DNA of 58,659 bases from Pseudomonas sp. P7548 (GCF_013386585.1 NZ_JACARO010000024.1:1-58659); one strand, 5' to 3'; positions 33,956 through 45,755 are shown, counted from the first letter of the stretch. Notes: generated by a model from the letters alone, not told the origin. Numbers and translations are program-made.

Positions 33956-35500
33956 ATGCAGCAACTCAATCCTTCCGAAATAAGTGAAATTATCAAGGGC
34001 CGCATCGACAAGCTCGATGTGACCTCCCAAGCCCGTAACGAAGGCACTGTCGTCAGCGTATCTGACGGCATCGTGCGGATTCACGGTCTGGCCGACGTCA
34101 TGTACGGCGAGATGATCGAGTTTCCGGGCGGCGTCTACGGTATGGCCCTCAACCTGGAGCAAGACTCCGTAGGTGCCGTTGTATTGGGCGCGTACACCAG
34201 TCTGGCTGAAGGCATGAGCGCCAAGTGCACTGGCCGCATCCTGGAAGTTCCTGTTGGTAAGGAACTGCTGGGTCGCGTTGTCGACGCACTGGGTAACCCT
34301 GTTGACGGTAAAGGTCCACTGGGCAACACCGAGACCGACGCGGTCGAGAAAGTTGCTCCAGGCGTGATCTGGCGTAAGTCGGTAGACCAGCCTGTACAGA
34401 CTGGCTACAAGGCTGTCGATGCCATGATCCCAGTCGGCCGTGGCCAGCGTGAGCTGATCATCGGTGACCGTCAGATCGGTAAGACCGCTCTGGCGATCGA
34501 CGCGATCATCAACCAGAAAGACAGCGGCATTTTCTGCGTCTACGTAGCCATCGGTCAGAAACAATCGACCATCGCCAACGTGGTTCGCAAGCTGGAAGAA
34601 AACGGCGCCCTGGCCAACACGATCATCGTGGCTGCCAGTGCTTCGGAATCTCCTGCGCTGCAATTCCTGGCACCGTACTCCGGTTGCACCATGGGCGAAT
34701 ACTTCCGCGACCGCGGTGAAGACGCGCTGATCGTTTATGACGATCTGTCCAAGCAAGCAGTGGCTTACCGCCAGATTTCCCTGCTGCTGCGCCGTCCACC
34801 AGGCCGTGAAGCTTACCCAGGCGACGTGTTCTATCTCCACTCCCGTCTGCTGGAGCGCGCATCCCGCGTTTCGGAAGAGTACGTAGAGAAGTTCACCAAC
34901 GGCGCAGTGACCGGCAAAACCGGTTCCCTGACCGCACTGCCGATCATCGAAACCCAGGCTGGCGACGTTTCCGCGTTCGTTCCGACCAACGTGATTTCCA
35001 TCACCGACGGTCAGATCTTCCTGGAATCGGCCATGTTCAACTCGGGCATCCGCCCTGCAGTGAACGCCGGTGTTTCGGTATCCCGTGTGGGCGGTGCCGC
35101 TCAGACCAAGATCATCAAGAAGCTCTCCGGTGGTATCCGTACCGCTCTGGCTCAGTACCGTGAACTGGCGGCATTTGCCCAGTTCGCTTCTGACCTGGAC
35201 GAAGCGACCCGTAAGCAACTTGAGCATGGTCAGCGCGTTACCGAGCTGATGAAGCAGAAGCAATACGCCCCAATGTCGATCGCTGACATGGCGTTGTCGC
35301 TGTATGCCGCTGAGCGTGGGTTCCTGACTGACGTCGAAATCACCAAGGTCGGCAGCTTTGAACAAGCGCTGATTGCTTACTTCAACCGCGATCACGCCGA
35401 CTTGTTGGCCAAGATCAACGTGAAGGGTGACTTCAATGACGAAATCGACGCTGGCATGAAAGCCGGTATCGAGAAGTTCAAGGCCACCCAAACCTGGTAA
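33956..35500 (+). CDS. atpA: ATP synthase F1 subunit alpha
   Basis: This 514-aa subunit forms the non-catalytic nucleotide sites of the F1 hexamer. It has the Walker [11 protein letters not shown] and the signature [14 protein letters not shown]. It starts [14 protein letters not shown], 21 bp after atpH, with GAAGGGGCAG upstream. A strong hairpin follows the stop. Confidence 0.98.
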   Translation: MQQLNPSEISEIIKGRIDKLDVTSQARNEGTVVSVSDGIVRIHGLADVMYGEMIEFPGGVYGMALNLEQDSVGAVVLGAYTSLAEGMSAKCTGRILEVPVGKELLGRVVDALGNPVDGKGPLGNTETDAVEKVAPGVIWRKSVDQPVQTGYKAVDAMIPVGRGQRELIIGDRQIGKTALAIDAIINQKDSGIFCVYVAIGQKQSTIANVVRKLEENGALANTIIVAASASESPALQFLAPYSGCTMGEYFRDRGEDALIVYDDLSKQAVAYRQISLLLRRPPGREAYPGDVFYLHSRLLERASRVSEEYVEKFTNGAVTGKTGSLTALPIIETQAGDVSAFVPTNVISITDGQIFLESAMFNSGIRPAVNAGVSVSRVGGAAQTKIIKKLSGGIRTALAQYRELAAFAQFASDLDEATRKQLEHGQRVTELMKQKQYAPMSIADMALSLYAAERGFLTDVEITKVGSFEQALIAYFNRDHADLLAKINVKGDFNDEIDAGMKAGIEKFKATQTW

Positions 35501-35506
35501 GCCGCA

Positions 35507-35528
35507 GCGGGAGCCGCAAGGCTCCCGC
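35507..35528 (+). other. Intercistronic hairpin atpA-atpG
   Basis: GCGGGAGCC and GGCTCCCGC form a 9-bp perfect stem closed by a GCAA tetraloop, 6 bp after the atpA stop. Confidence 0.7.
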
Positions 35529-35550
35529 TTGCTAACCTGATAGGTGTTAC

Positions 35551-36411
35551 ATGGCAGGCGCAAAAGAGATTCGCAGTAAGATTGCGAGCATCAAAAGCAC
35601 GCAAAAAATTACCAGCGCCATGGAAAAAGTGGCGGTCAGCAAAATGCGCAAGGCACAAATGCGCATGGCTGCTAGCCGTCCTTATGCGGAGCGTATCCGC
35701 CAGGTAATTGGGCATTTGGCCAACGCCAACCCGGAATACCGCCACCCGTTCATGATCGATCGCGAAGTTAAGCGTGTGGGTTATGTGGTAGTGAGCAGTG
35801 ACCGTGGTTTGTGCGGTGGTTTGAATACCAACCTGTTCAAGGCCCTGGTCAAGGACATGGCGGTAAACCGCGAAAAGGGCGTCGAGATCGATCTGTGTGT
35901 TGTTGGTAGCAAGGGTGCGGCCTTTTTCCGTAACTTCGGCGGTAACGTCGTTGCAGCTATCAGCCACCTGGGTGAAGAGCCGTCGATCAATGATTTGATC
36001 GGCAGTGTGAAGGTGATGCTGGATGCGTACCTGGAAGGCCGGATTGACCGCCTGTCCGTGGTATCCAACAAGTTCATCAACACCATGACCCAGCAGCCAA
36101 CCGTGGAGCAATTGATTCCACTGGTGGCGACTCCGGATCAGGAACTCAAGCACCACTGGGACTACCTCTACGAACCAGACGCCAAAGAGCTGCTTGACGG
36201 CTTGATGGTGCGCTACGTGGAGTCGCAGGTGTACCAGGCGGTGGTCGAGAACAACGCAGCTGAACAAGCGGCGCGGATGATCGCGATGAAAAACGCTACC
36301 GATAACGCCGGTGATCTGATCAGCGATTTGCAGCTGATCTACAACAAGGCGCGTCAGGCTGCGATCACCCAAGAGATCTCGGAAATCGTCGGCGGCGCTG
36401 CCGCGGTTTAA
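35551..36411 (+). CDS. atpG: ATP synthase F1 subunit gamma
   Basis: The central rotating shaft, 286 aa. The N-terminal helix ([20 protein letters not shown]) and the C-terminal helix ([20 protein letters not shown]) that form the coiled shaft are conserved. It starts 50 bp after atpA across the hairpin and is followed by atpD after 27 bp. Confidence 0.97.
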   Translation: MAGAKEIRSKIASIKSTQKITSAMEKVAVSKMRKAQMRMAASRPYAERIRQVIGHLANANPEYRHPFMIDREVKRVGYVVVSSDRGLCGGLNTNLFKALVKDMAVNREKGVEIDLCVVGSKGAAFFRNFGGNVVAAISHLGEEPSINDLIGSVKVMLDAYLEGRIDRLSVVSNKFINTMTQQPTVEQLIPLVATPDQELKHHWDYLYEPDAKELLDGLMVRYVESQVYQAVVENNAAEQAARMIAMKNATDNAGDLISDLQLIYNKARQAAITQEISEIVGGAAAV

Positions 36412-37815
<1,404 letters not shown>

Positions 37816-37819
37816 TCCA

Positions 37820-37839
37820 AGCGCCCGGAAACGGGCGCT
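37820..37839 (+). other. Intercistronic hairpin atpD-atpC
   Basis: AGCGCCCG and CGGGCGCT form an 8-bp stem closed by a GAAA tetraloop, 4 bp after the atpD stop. Confidence 0.7.
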
Positions 37840-37859
37840 CATCAGGTTGAGGCAATCAG

Positions 37860-38276
37860 ATGGCTATGACAGTCCATTGCGATATCGTCAGCGCGGAAGG
37901 GGAAATTTTCTCCGGTCTGGTAGAGATGGTGATTGCACACGGCGAATTGGGTGACCTTGGTATTGCCATGGGCCACGCACCGCTGATCACCAGCTTGAAG
38001 CCAGGTCCGATCACTCTGACCAAGCAAGGCGGGGACAAGGAGGTGTTTTACATCTCCGGTGGTTTCCTCGAGGTTCAGCCGAACATGGTCAAGGTACTTG
38101 CCGACACCGTGCAACGTGCTGGCGACCTGGATGAAGCCTCCGCTCAGGAAGCCGTCAAGGCTGCTGAGAAGGCCCTGAACGAAAAGGGTGCGGACTTCGA
38201 CTACAGCGCTGCTGCTGTACGTCTGGCCGAGGCTGCAGCCCAGCTGCGCACGCTCCAGCAGATCCGCAAGAAGTAA
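37860..38276 (+). CDS. atpC: ATP synthase F1 subunit epsilon
   Basis: Subunit epsilon (138 aa) couples the gamma shaft to the c-ring and can inhibit ATP hydrolysis. It has the N-terminal beta-sandwich ([29 protein letters not shown] region) and a C-terminal helical hairpin ending [10 protein letters not shown]. It is the last gene of the operon and is followed by a strong terminator. Confidence 0.96.
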   Translation: MAMTVHCDIVSAEGEIFSGLVEMVIAHGELGDLGIAMGHAPLITSLKPGPITLTKQGGDKEVFYISGGFLEVQPNMVKVLADTVQRAGDLDEASAQEAVKAAEKALNEKGADFDYSAAAVRLAEAAAQLRTLQQIRKK

Positions 38277-38311
38277 GCGGCCACGCCGTCATGCTTCAAG
38301 CGCGATTGATT

Positions 38312-38339
38312 AAAAAGGGTAGCCTCGGCTACCCTTTTT
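38312..38339 (+). terminator. Terminator of the atp operon
   Basis: AAAAAGGGTAGC, a CTCG loop and GCTACCCTTTTT form a symmetric hairpin with a T run, 35 bp after atpC. Confidence 0.93.
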
Positions 38340-38399
38340 CTTTTTCAGCAAAACACTTCTCTGGTCTGAAGCCGGACCGCCCAGGATTGGTAGCCATTC

Positions 38400-39767
38400 A
38401 TGTCTCTTGAAATCGTCATTCTCGCCGCAGGCCAGGGCACCCGCATGCGTTCGGCCCTGCCCAAGGTGCTGCACCCGGTTGCCGGCAATTCCATGCTGGG
38501 CCACGTTATCCACAGCGCCCGGCAACTTGATCCACAACGCATCCACGTGGTGATCGGCCACGGTGCCGATGTGGTGCGTGAACGCCTGGCGGCCGATGAC
38601 CTGAATTTCGTATTGCAAGACCAGCAACTCGGCACCGGCCACGCCACCGCGCAAGCCGTGCCATTTATCACCGCCGACACCGTGCTGATCCTCTACGGCG
38701 ACGTGCCGCTGATCGAAGTCGACACCCTGCAGCGCCTGCTCAAGCACGTGGTGCCTGGCCAGATGGGCCTGCTCACCGTAGAGCTGGATGACCCGACCGG
38801 CTACGGTCGCATTGTGCGTAACGCCGATGGCAAGGTTGCCGCCATCGTCGAACACAAAGATGCCAGCGAAGCCCAGCGCGCCATCACCGAAGGCAACACC
38901 GGCATTATGGCGGTGCCTGCCAACAAGCTCGCCGACTGGATGAGCCGCCTGTCCAACAACAACGCCCAGGGCGAGTACTACCTCACTGACGTCATCGAGA
39001 TGGCCGTGAGCGATGGCCTGCTGGTTGCCACGGAACAGCCCCACGACCCGATGGAAGTGCAGGGCGCCAACGACCGCAAGCAGCTGGCAGAGCTTGAGCG
39101 TCACTACCAGCTCCGTGAAGGCCGCCGCCTGATGGCCCAGGGCGTAACCCTGCGCGACCCGGCTCGCTTTGATGTACGCGGCGAAGTCACCGTCGGCCGT
39201 GACGTGCTGATCGATATCAACGTGATCCTAGAAGGCCGCGTGATCATCGAAGACGACGTAGTGATCGGCCCGAACTGCGTGATCAAGGACAGTACTCTGC
39301 GCAAAGGCGTGGTGGTCAAAGCCAACAGCCACCTTGACGGCGCGATCATGGGCGAGGGCAGCGATGCCGGCCCGTTTGCGCGTCTACGTCCTGGCACAGT
39401 GATGGGGGCCAGGGCACATGTGGGTAACTTCGTTGAATTGAAAAACGCGCGTATGGGCGACGACGCAAAGGCTGGCCACCTAGCCTACCTCGGTGACGCA
39501 GTCATCGGCGCTCGCAGCAACATTGGTGCGGGTGCAATTACCTGCAACTACGATGGCGCCAACAAATACCAGACAACTATCGGTGAAGACGTATTCATCG
39601 GTTCCAACAACTCCCTGATTGCACCTGTCACCATTGGTGATGGCTCGAATACCGCAGCGGGTTCGACGATCAATCAGGATGTGGATAAGTCTCAGCTGGC
39701 TGTCGCCCGTGCCCGCCAGCGCAATATCGACGGCTGGAAACGCCCGGTCAAAATCAAGAAGAGCTGA
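38400..39767 (+). CDS. glmU: Bifunctional N-acetylglucosamine-1-phosphate uridyltransferase / glucosamine-1-phosphate acetyltransferase
   Basis: GlmU makes UDP-GlcNAc for peptidoglycan and LPS. The 455-aa protein has the N-terminal pyrophosphorylase motif [19 protein letters not shown] and a C-terminal left-handed beta-helix of hexapeptide repeats (about 250-440) with the acetyltransferase segment [15 protein letters not shown]. Exact DnaA boxes lie inside at 38506 and 39680 and just after the stop at 39769. GlmS, two genes downstream, supplies the first step of the same pathway. Confidence 0.98.
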   Translation: MSLEIVILAAGQGTRMRSALPKVLHPVAGNSMLGHVIHSARQLDPQRIHVVIGHGADVVRERLAADDLNFVLQDQQLGTGHATAQAVPFITADTVLILYGDVPLIEVDTLQRLLKHVVPGQMGLLTVELDDPTGYGRIVRNADGKVAAIVEHKDASEAQRAITEGNTGIMAVPANKLADWMSRLSNNNAQGEYYLTDVIEMAVSDGLLVATEQPHDPMEVQGANDRKQLAELERHYQLREGRRLMAQGVTLRDPARFDVRGEVTVGRDVLIDINVILEGRVIIEDDVVIGPNCVIKDSTLRKGVVVKANSHLDGAIMGEGSDAGPFARLRPGTVMGARAHVGNFVELKNARMGDDAKAGHLAYLGDAVIGARSNIGAGAITCNYDGANKYQTTIGEDVFIGSNNSLIAPVTIGDGSNTAAGSTINQDVDKSQLAVARARQRNIDGWKRPVKIKKS

Positions 39768-39768
39768 G

Positions 39769-39777
39769 TTATCCACA
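39769..39777 (+). other. Perfect DnaA box after glmU
   Basis: TTATCCACA starts 2 bp after the glmU stop. It is one of the 25 exact boxes in the window. Confidence 0.5.
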
Positions 39778-39802
39778 GCTCTATGGCCTAGTGAGGTTCC
39801 CC

Positions 39803-39892
39803 TGTGGGAGCTGGCTTGCCTGCGATAGCGGTCTGACATCCAAGACGGGTGTCGCCTGACACTCCGCTATCGCAGGCAAGCCAGCTCCCACA
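39803..39892. repeat. REPIN (paired REP elements) between glmU and the DeoR-type gene
   Basis: The arms TGTGGGAGCTGGCTTGCCTG (from 39803) and CAGGCAAGCCAGCTCCCACA (to 39892) are exact complements, and pairing continues inward through GCGATAGCGG. This is the paired-REP organisation of nonautonomous Pseudomonas REPINs. No transposase of the RAYT type is in the window. Confidence 0.88.
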
Positions 39893-39930
39893 TTTGGTTT
39901 GTGATTTCCCAAAAATTCTCCACGCCCCGC

Positions 39931-39960
39931 TTGACGATCTTTCGCCAATAGGTTTTTATT
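39931..39960 (+). promoter_or_regulatory. Candidate promoter of the glmR-glmS operon
   Basis: TTGACG (39931-39936) and TTTATT (39955-39960) are separated by 18 bp, 38 bp before the start of the DeoR-type gene. The -35 is good (5/6) and the -10 is moderate (4/6). Confidence 0.45.
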
Positions 39961-39975
39961 GCCTTCGTTATCTTT

Positions 39976-40012
39976 CGAAACGAAACTTATCATCACCATG
40001 TCGAAACGAAAT
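39976..40012. promoter_or_regulatory. Candidate DeoR-type operator (direct repeat CGAAACGAAA)
   Basis: CGAAACGAAAC (39976-39986) and CGAAACGAAAT (40002-40012) are direct repeats 26 bp apart, just downstream of the candidate promoter and across the start codon. The reverse complement TTTCGTTTCG resembles the TTTC-type half-repeats bound by AgaR-like DeoR proteins. Autoregulation is inferred. Confidence 0.42.
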
Positions 40013-40765
40013 ACACCCCAACGGCGCCACAACATTCTGACTTTGCTCAATGAACAGGGCGAAGTCAGCGTGGACGAATTGGCCAAGCGTTTCGAAACCT
40101 CGGAAGTCACCATCCGCAAGGACCTGGCCGCCCTCGAAAGCAATGGCCTGTTGCTGCGCCGCTACGGCGGTGCCATCACTATGCCCCAGGAACTGGTGGG
40201 TGACGCCGCCCAGCCCATCTCGGTGTACAAGCGCGCCATCGCCCGTGCCGCCGTGATGCGCCTGCGCGAGCACGCCCGCATCATCATCGACAGCGGCAGC
40301 ACCACCGCCGCCATGATCCCGGAGCTGGGCCACCAGCCCGGTCTGGTGGTGATGACCAACTCCCTGCATGTGGCCAGCGCCTTGAGTGAGCTGGAACACG
40401 AACCGGTGCTGTTGATGACCGGTGGCACCTGGGACCCGCATTCGGACTCGTTCCAGGGTCAGGTTGCCGAGCAGGTACTGCGTTCCTACGACTTTGATCA
40501 ACTGTTCATCGGCGCCGACGGCATCGATCTGCAGCGCGGTACCACCACCTTCAACGAACTGTTGGGCCTGAGCCGTGTGATGGCCGAGGTCGCCCGTGAA
40601 GTGGTGGTGATGGTCGAATCCGACAAGATCGGCCGCAAGATTCCCAACCTGGAACTGCCCTGGAGCAGCGTCCATACCCTTATCACCGATGATCGCCTGC
40701 CGCTTGAGGCCCGCGACCAGATCCAAGCCCGCGGCATTACGCTGATATGCGCGGCAATCATCTAG
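39998..40765 (+). CDS. glmR: DeoR/GlpR-family transcriptional regulator upstream of glmS
   Basis: This 255-aa regulator has an N-terminal winged HTH ([20 protein letters not shown]) and a C-terminal sugar-phosphate isomerase-like effector domain ([32 protein letters not shown]). The ATG at 39998 starts [13 protein letters not shown]; upstream in-frame codons to 39959 lack family similarity. glmS begins 10 bp after the stop, so the two share a transcript. The same arrangement exists in P. aeruginosa, where the gene is named glmR. The likely ligand is an amino-sugar phosphate and the likely target is glmS, both inferred. Confidence 0.9.
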   Translation: MSKRNTPQRRHNILTLLNEQGEVSVDELAKRFETSEVTIRKDLAALESNGLLLRRYGGAITMPQELVGDAAQPISVYKRAIARAAVMRLREHARIIIDSGSTTAAMIPELGHQPGLVVMTNSLHVASALSELEHEPVLLMTGGTWDPHSDSFQGQVAEQVLRSYDFDQLFIGADGIDLQRGTTTFNELLGLSRVMAEVAREVVVMVESDKIGRKIPNLELPWSSVHTLITDDRLPLEARDQIQARGITLICAAII

Positions 40766-40775
40766 GAGAAACACC

Positions 40776-42608
40776 ATGTGTGGAATTGTAGGCGCAGTCG
40801 CTGAACGCAACGTCACCGCCATCTTGCTCGAAGGCCTCAAGCGCCTGGAATACCGCGGCTATGACAGCGCCGGCGTGGCGGTCTTCACCAACGCCGGCAA
40901 GCTTGAGCGCATGCGTCGCCCGGGCAAGGTCAGCGAGTTGGAGCAGGCCCTGGCCGGCGAGCCGCTGGTAGGTCGTTTGGGCATCGCCCACACCCGTTGG
41001 GCCACCCACGGTGCGCCCTGCGAGCGTAACGCCCACCCGCATTTCTCCGGCGACCTGGCCGTGGTGCACAACGGCATCATCGAAAACCACGAAGTGCTGC
41101 GTGAACAACTCAAGGGCCTGGGCTACGCGTTCACCTCGGACACCGACACCGAAGTCATCGCGCACCTGCTGAACCACAAGCTCAAGACCCTGGGCGACCT
41201 GACCGTGGCCCTGAAAGCCACCGTGAAGGAACTGCACGGTGCCTACGGCTTGGCCGTTGTGTCCGCCAGCCAACCCGACCGTGTGGTTGCCGCCCGCAGT
41301 GGCAGCCCGCTGGTGATCGGCCTGGGCCTGGGGGAAAACTTCCTCGCCTCCGACCAACTGGCCCTGCGCCAGGTCACTGACCGCTTCATGTACCTGGAAG
41401 AGGGCGATATTGCCGACATCCGCCGTGAAAGCGTGCAGATCTGGGACGTCAACGGCAATTCCGTCGAGCGCGAAGCGGTGCAATACCGCGACGGTGCCGA
41501 GGCTGCCGATAAAGGCGAGTTCCGCCACTTCATGCTCAAGGAAATCCACGAGCAACCGTCCGTGGTGCAACGCACCCTTGAAGGTCGCCTGAGCCAGAAT
41601 CAAGTACTGGTCAACGCCTTCGGCCCGCAAGCCGCCGAGCTGTTCGCCAAAGTGCGCAATGTGCAGATCGTCGCCTGCGGCACCAGCTACCACGCCGGTA
41701 TGGTTGCCCGTTACTGGCTGGAAGAACTGGCCGGTATCCCGTGCCAGGTCGAAGTCGCCAGTGAGTTCCGCTATCGCAAGGTGGTGGTGCAGCCCGATAC
41801 CCTGTTCGTGACCATCTCCCAGTCCGGCGAAACCGCCGACACCTTGGCTGCACTGCGTAACGCCAAGGAGCTGGGTTTCCTCGGTAGCCTGGCGATCTGC
41901 AACGTCAGCATCAGCTCCCTGGTGCGTGAATCCGACCTGACCCTGCTCACCCAGGCCGGTCGCGAAATCGGCGTAGCGTCCACCAAGGCCTTCACCACCC
42001 AGTTGGTCGGCCTGCTGTTGCTGACCTTGTCCCTGGGCCAAGTGCGCGGCACCCTCGCCGAGGGCGTCGAAGCCACGCTGGTAGAAGAACTGCGCCGCCT
42101 GCCGACCCGCCTGGGCGAAGCCTTGGCCATGGACAGCACCGTGGAAAAAGTCGCCGAGTTGTTCGCCGACAAGAACCACACCCTGTTCCTCGGCCGTGGT
42201 GCGCAATACCCGGTGGCGATGGAGGGGTCGCTCAAGCTCAAGGAAATTTCGTACATCCACGCCGAAGCCTACCCGGCCGGCGAGCTGAAACACGGCCCGC
42301 TGGCCCTGGTGGATGACGACATGCCGGTGGTCACCGTTGCGCCCAACAACGAACTGCTGGAGAAGCTCAAGTCGAACCTGCAGGAAGTGCGCGCCCGTGG
42401 CGGCCAATTGATCGTGTTCGCTGACGAAAAAGCCGGCATGACCAACGGTGAAGGCACCCACGTCATCAACATGCCGCACATCCACGACACCCTGTCGCCG
42501 ATCCTCTACACCATCCCGCTGCAGTTGCTGTCGTACTACGTTGCCGTGCTCAAGGGCACCGACGTCGACCAGCCGCGCAACCTGGCGAAGTCGGTGACCG
42601 TGGAGTAA
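40776..42608 (+). CDS. glmS: Glutamine-fructose-6-phosphate aminotransferase (isomerizing)
   Basis: GlmS makes glucosamine-6-phosphate from fructose-6-phosphate and glutamine, the committed step to UDP-GlcNAc. The 610-aa protein has the N-terminal nucleophile Cys2 ([13 protein letters not shown]), the glutaminase domain (about 1-240) and two SIS domains ([15 protein letters not shown]). It ends [11 protein letters not shown], the conserved C-terminal tail. AGGAGAAACACC precedes the ATG. The end of glmS is the usual attachment site for Tn7-like elements, but no such element is present here. Confidence 0.98.
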   Translation: MCGIVGAVAERNVTAILLEGLKRLEYRGYDSAGVAVFTNAGKLERMRRPGKVSELEQALAGEPLVGRLGIAHTRWATHGAPCERNAHPHFSGDLAVVHNGIIENHEVLREQLKGLGYAFTSDTDTEVIAHLLNHKLKTLGDLTVALKATVKELHGAYGLAVVSASQPDRVVAARSGSPLVIGLGLGENFLASDQLALRQVTDRFMYLEEGDIADIRRESVQIWDVNGNSVEREAVQYRDGAEAADKGEFRHFMLKEIHEQPSVVQRTLEGRLSQNQVLVNAFGPQAAELFAKVRNVQIVACGTSYHAGMVARYWLEELAGIPCQVEVASEFRYRKVVVQPDTLFVTISQSGETADTLAALRNAKELGFLGSLAICNVSISSLVRESDLTLLTQAGREIGVASTKAFTTQLVGLLLLTLSLGQVRGTLAEGVEATLVEELRRLPTRLGEALAMDSTVEKVAELFADKNHTLFLGRGAQYPVAMEGSLKLKEISYIHAEAYPAGELKHGPLALVDDDMPVVTVAPNNELLEKLKSNLQEVRARGGQLIVFADEKAGMTNGEGTHVINMPHIHDTLSPILYTIPLQLLSYYVAVLKGTDVDQPRNLAKSVTVE

Positions 42609-42614
42609 ACCGTC

Positions 42615-43514
42615 ATGAATCGACTGGCTGCCATGGAAGCCTTGGTACGCGTCATTGAAACCGGTTCGTTTTCCGGTGCGGCACGCCAGCTTCACGTGGG
42701 GCAGCCAGCGATTTCAAAAGCCATCGCCCAGCTGGAAGAGCGGCTGGGCGTGCGCCTGCTGCTGCGTTCTACCCACGGCCTGACGCCCACCGAAGCCGGA
42801 CAAAACTTCTACGAACACGCCAAGCGTTCGATCGAAGAGGCTGACGAGGCGGACATGGCCGCGCGGGGAGCCGCGATGGCGCTCACCGGCCGTTTGCGGA
42901 TTTGCGCCGCCGTGACCTTTGCACGGCTGCACATCGTGCCGCACCTGGGGCTGTTCCTCGCGGAGCACCCGTCGCTGGAGGTCGAGGTGGTGCTGGATGA
43001 TCGCAACGTCGATCTCATCGAAGCCGGCATCGACGTGGCGCTGAGAATGGGCGACCTGGTCGACTCCGGTTTGACCGCCAGGAAAATCGCCCAGTCTCGC
43101 CGCCTGGTGCTCGGCACACCGGCCTATTTCGAAAGCGCTGGCGAGCCGCAGGTACCTGCGGATGTGGCGTCCCATCAAGCCGTCGTCTACGACCAACGGG
43201 GCGGTGGCGCGGTGTGGGCGTTTCAGCAAGGTTCGGAAAAAACCACTGTGACCGTTCGCGGGCGGCTGCGCATCAGTGCGGCTGAAGGTATTCGTGAAGC
43301 GGTGCTGGCGGGGCTGGGCCTCACTATCTCCTCCGAATGGATGTTCGCACCCGAGCTACAGGCCGGAACCGTGAAACCCGTGCTGCAAGACTGGACACTG
43401 CCCTCGATCGACCTGTGGGCCGTGTTTCCCACGGGTCGTCAGGCCAGCGCCAAGGCGCGGGCTTTTGTTGCGTTCGTGGAATCGCGGATGGCAACGGCAT
43501 CCCCGCCGACCTGA
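42615..43514 (+). CDS. LysR-family transcriptional regulator
   Basis: This 299-aa regulator has an N-terminal winged HTH (about 1-60: ALVRVIETGSFSGAARQLHV and AISKAIAQLEERLG) and a C-terminal periplasmic-binding-protein-like ligand domain from about residue 90. It begins only 6 bp after glmS, though it is probably not functionally tied to it. On the same strand it is followed by an SDR oxidoreductase and an Old Yellow Enzyme-type reductase, which are its likely targets. The ligand is unknown. Confidence 0.9.
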   Translation: MNRLAAMEALVRVIETGSFSGAARQLHVGQPAISKAIAQLEERLGVRLLLRSTHGLTPTEAGQNFYEHAKRSIEEADEADMAARGAAMALTGRLRICAAVTFARLHIVPHLGLFLAEHPSLEVEVVLDDRNVDLIEAGIDVALRMGDLVDSGLTARKIAQSRRLVLGTPAYFESAGEPQVPADVASHQAVVYDQRGGGAVWAFQQGSEKTTVTVRGRLRISAAEGIREAVLAGLGLTISSEWMFAPELQAGTVKPVLQDWTLPSIDLWAVFPTGRQASAKARAFVAFVESRMATASPPT

Positions 43515-43535
43515 TCCTCTTGCTCAAGGCCAAGC

Positions 43536-43552
43536 TATTCTGATCTGGAATA
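43536..43552. promoter_or_regulatory. Candidate LysR binding site upstream of the SDR gene
   Basis: TATTC, seven bases and GAATA form an interrupted palindrome containing the T-N11-A pattern of LysR-type sites. It starts 22 bp after the LysR stop and ends 99 bp before the SDR start. Confidence 0.38.
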
Positions 43553-43651
43553 ACCTTCATGCTTGGTCACCCTCTACAAGGCATGCACCTCCGTCAGTAC
43601 CGTTGAGTCCTTGGTCCGTAACCCACGGGCACTCAACAGGTGGAGCACTGC

Positions 43652-44401
43652 ATGGCCAGGCTACAAGGCAAGGTCGCCGTCATCACGGGCGGTAACAGCG
43701 GTATCGGGCTGGCGACAGCCAAGCGTTTCGTCGATGAAGGCGCCAGCGTTTTCATCTTCGGCCGCCGGCAAGCCGAACTGGACAACGCCGTCACCCTGAT
43801 TGGTGGCGACATCACGGCGGTGCAGGGCGACGCGTCCGAACCCCGCGACCTCGACCGGCTCTACGCGACGGTCGAGCAGGCGAAGGGCAAGCTGGATGTA
43901 CTGTTTGCCAACGCGGGTGTGGTGGAGCTTCGCCCCCTGGAAGCGTTTTCCACCGAACACTACGACAAGACCTTCGACGTCAACGTGCGCGGCCTCGCGC
44001 TCACCGTGCAGAAAGCGTTGCCGCTGCTGCGCGATGGCGCCAGCGTCATCCTCACCGGCTCGATTGCCGGGGTCAAAGGCTATCCCACCTACGGCACCTA
44101 CAGCGCCAGCAAGGCGGCGGTCCGTTCGTTCGCACGCACCTGGACGATGGAGCTGAAAGACCGCGGCATCCGGGTCAACACCCTCAGCCCGGGCGCCATC
44201 GATACACCGATCATGGACAGCCAGGTGTCCACGCCCGAAGAGGCTGACGCCCTGCGCGTTCAATTCGCACACGCCACTCCGCTCGGTCGCCTTGGCCGGC
44301 CTGAAGAGGTGGCATCGGTTGCCCTCTTTCTCGCCTCTGAAGACAGCAGCTTCGTGGCCGGTATCGACCTGTTTGTCGATGGCGGCATCGCCCAGGTCTA
44401 G
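43652..44401 (+). CDS. SDR-family oxidoreductase
   Basis: This 249-aa classical short-chain dehydrogenase has the cofactor motif TGGNSGIG (12-19), NAG (about 87-89) and the catalytic Ser137, Tyr150 and Lys154 (YSASK). The N-terminal pattern does not decide clearly between NAD and NADP. The ATG at 43652 is preceded by AGGTGG at 8 bp; a GTG at 43640 is a poorer start. The OYE-type reductase gene starts 33 bp downstream, so the two redox enzymes are probably co-expressed. The substrate is unknown. Confidence 0.92.
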   Translation: MARLQGKVAVITGGNSGIGLATAKRFVDEGASVFIFGRRQAELDNAVTLIGGDITAVQGDASEPRDLDRLYATVEQAKGKLDVLFANAGVVELRPLEAFSTEHYDKTFDVNVRGLALTVQKALPLLRDGASVILTGSIAGVKGYPTYGTYSASKAAVRSFARTWTMELKDRGIRVNTLSPGAIDTPIMDSQVSTPEEADALRVQFAHATPLGRLGRPEEVASVALFLASEDSSFVAGIDLFVDGGIAQV

Positions 44402-44434
44402 TCACCGCATCCACTCAAAAACACGGAACTCATC

Positions 44435-45544
44435 ATGACCAAGCTATTCAGCGCTACCCAAGTCGGCACCCTCAACCTGACTCACCGCGTCGTGCTTGCA
44501 CCGCTCACGCGTCTGCGCACCGAAGCCGGTGATGTACCCGGCGACTTGATGGTCGAGTACTACACCCAGCGCGCCACCCAAGGCGGGTTGCTGATCGCCG
44601 AAGCCACCAGCGTGTCGCCCATGGGCATCGCCTATGCACTGGCGCCCGGCATCTACACCGATGCGCAAGTGGCCGGCTGGAAGCGTGTGACCGACGCCGT
44701 GCACGCCAAAGGCGCCAGCATCTACCTGCAAATCTGGCACGGCGGCCGCCAGGCGCACCCGGGCAACCTGGACGGTGCGCAGCCCGTCGCCCCTTCGGCG
44801 ATTCGCGGTGAAGAAAAATCGGTGATCCGCGACGGTGACAGCATCGCCGAGGTGGATCAGGTGGTGCCCCGTGCGCTCCGTCTCGAAGAGATCCCAGGCG
44901 TCATCGAAGAATTCCGCCGTGGGGCAGAACGCGCCAAGGCTGCAGGCTTTGACGGTGTAGAACTGCATGGCGCCAACGGTTACCTGCCGGACCAGTTCCT
45001 GCAGGACGGCTCCAACCACCGCGACGACGCTTACGGCGGCCCGATCGAGAACCGCACGCGGTTCATGCTCGAAGTCGTCGAGGCTCTGATCTCGGTGTGG
45101 GGTGGTAACCGCGTAGCGGTGCGCATTTCTCCGAGCGGCCAGTTCGGCACCATGTCCGACAGCAACCCGGCCGCGACCTTCGGCTACCTGGCCGAGGCAC
45201 TCAATCGCTTCGGCCTGGCCTATCTGCACGTCATTGAGCCGCGCATTCGCGGTTACGAAGACATCGAGTTGAACGTCCCTGCCGTGGCCTCCAAAAGCCT
45301 GCGCGGTATCTTCAAGGGGCCGATCCTGGCGGCTGGCGGATTTTCCCAGGACACCGCCGAGGAAATCCTCGCGGCGGGCGATGCCGACCTGGTCGCGTTC
45401 GGCCGGCTCTTCATCTCCAACCCCGACCTGCCGGAGCGCCTGCGCAGCGGCGCGCCTCTTAATGATTACGACCGCAACACCTTCTACGGCGGCCGTGGTG
45501 AGGGTTACATCGATTACAGCTTCCTCGGCGAAGTCGTCGCCTGA
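44435..45544 (+). CDS. Alkene reductase, Old Yellow Enzyme family
   Basis: This is a 369-aa FMN-dependent TIM-barrel ene-reductase. The active-site motif is His178-GA-Asn181-GY (ELHGANGYLPDQFLQ), with the FMN-site LAPLTRLR near the N-terminus, QIWHGGR (about 99-105) and PIENRTRF. Family members reduce activated C=C bonds of enones and sometimes nitro compounds or nitrate esters using NAD(P)H. The closest named relatives are NemA and xenobiotic reductases, but the physiological substrate cannot be assigned. It forms an operon with the upstream SDR gene. Confidence 0.93.
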   Translation: MTKLFSATQVGTLNLTHRVVLAPLTRLRTEAGDVPGDLMVEYYTQRATQGGLLIAEATSVSPMGIAYALAPGIYTDAQVAGWKRVTDAVHAKGASIYLQIWHGGRQAHPGNLDGAQPVAPSAIRGEEKSVIRDGDSIAEVDQVVPRALRLEEIPGVIEEFRRGAERAKAAGFDGVELHGANGYLPDQFLQDGSNHRDDAYGGPIENRTRFMLEVVEALISVWGGNRVAVRISPSGQFGTMSDSNPAATFGYLAEALNRFGLAYLHVIEPRIRGYEDIELNVPAVASKSLRGIFKGPILAAGGFSQDTAEEILAAGDADLVAFGRLFISNPDLPERLRSGAPLNDYDRNTFYGGRGEGYIDYSFLGEVVA

Positions 45545-45553
45545 CGCTGTCTT

Positions 45554-45650
45554 TGTGGCGAAGGCGCTTGCTCCCGCTGGACTGCGTAACAGTCCCCAAA
45601 AGAGCGGGGGCCGCTTCGCGCCCCAGCGGGAGCAAGCTCCCTCGCCACAA
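45554..45650. repeat. REPIN between the OYE gene and the ligase gene
   Basis: The outer arms TTGTGGCGAAGGCGCTTGCT and AGCAAGCTCCCTCGCCACAA are complementary with a few mismatches, and the inner part continues with CCCGCTGG/CCAGCGGG. It is a second REP subtype, different from those at 39803 and 58544. Confidence 0.82.
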
Positions 45651-45755
45651 GGATGTGAGTCTCCGATTATGCGTAAACGAACCTTCACGAAATAAACCGG
45701 CCCTTCCAGGTGTTCCCTTGGGGAGAACGCGCCAAGCCACCCCTGGAAGACCATC

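Noticed and set aside
39768..40000. A glmS-type riboswitch or ribozyme upstream of glmS
   Set aside because: The gap upstream of the operon is filled by a REPIN, a promoter and the operator-like repeats; glmS itself is only 10 bp after the regulator gene, leaving no room for the ribozyme, which is mainly known in Gram-positive bacteria.
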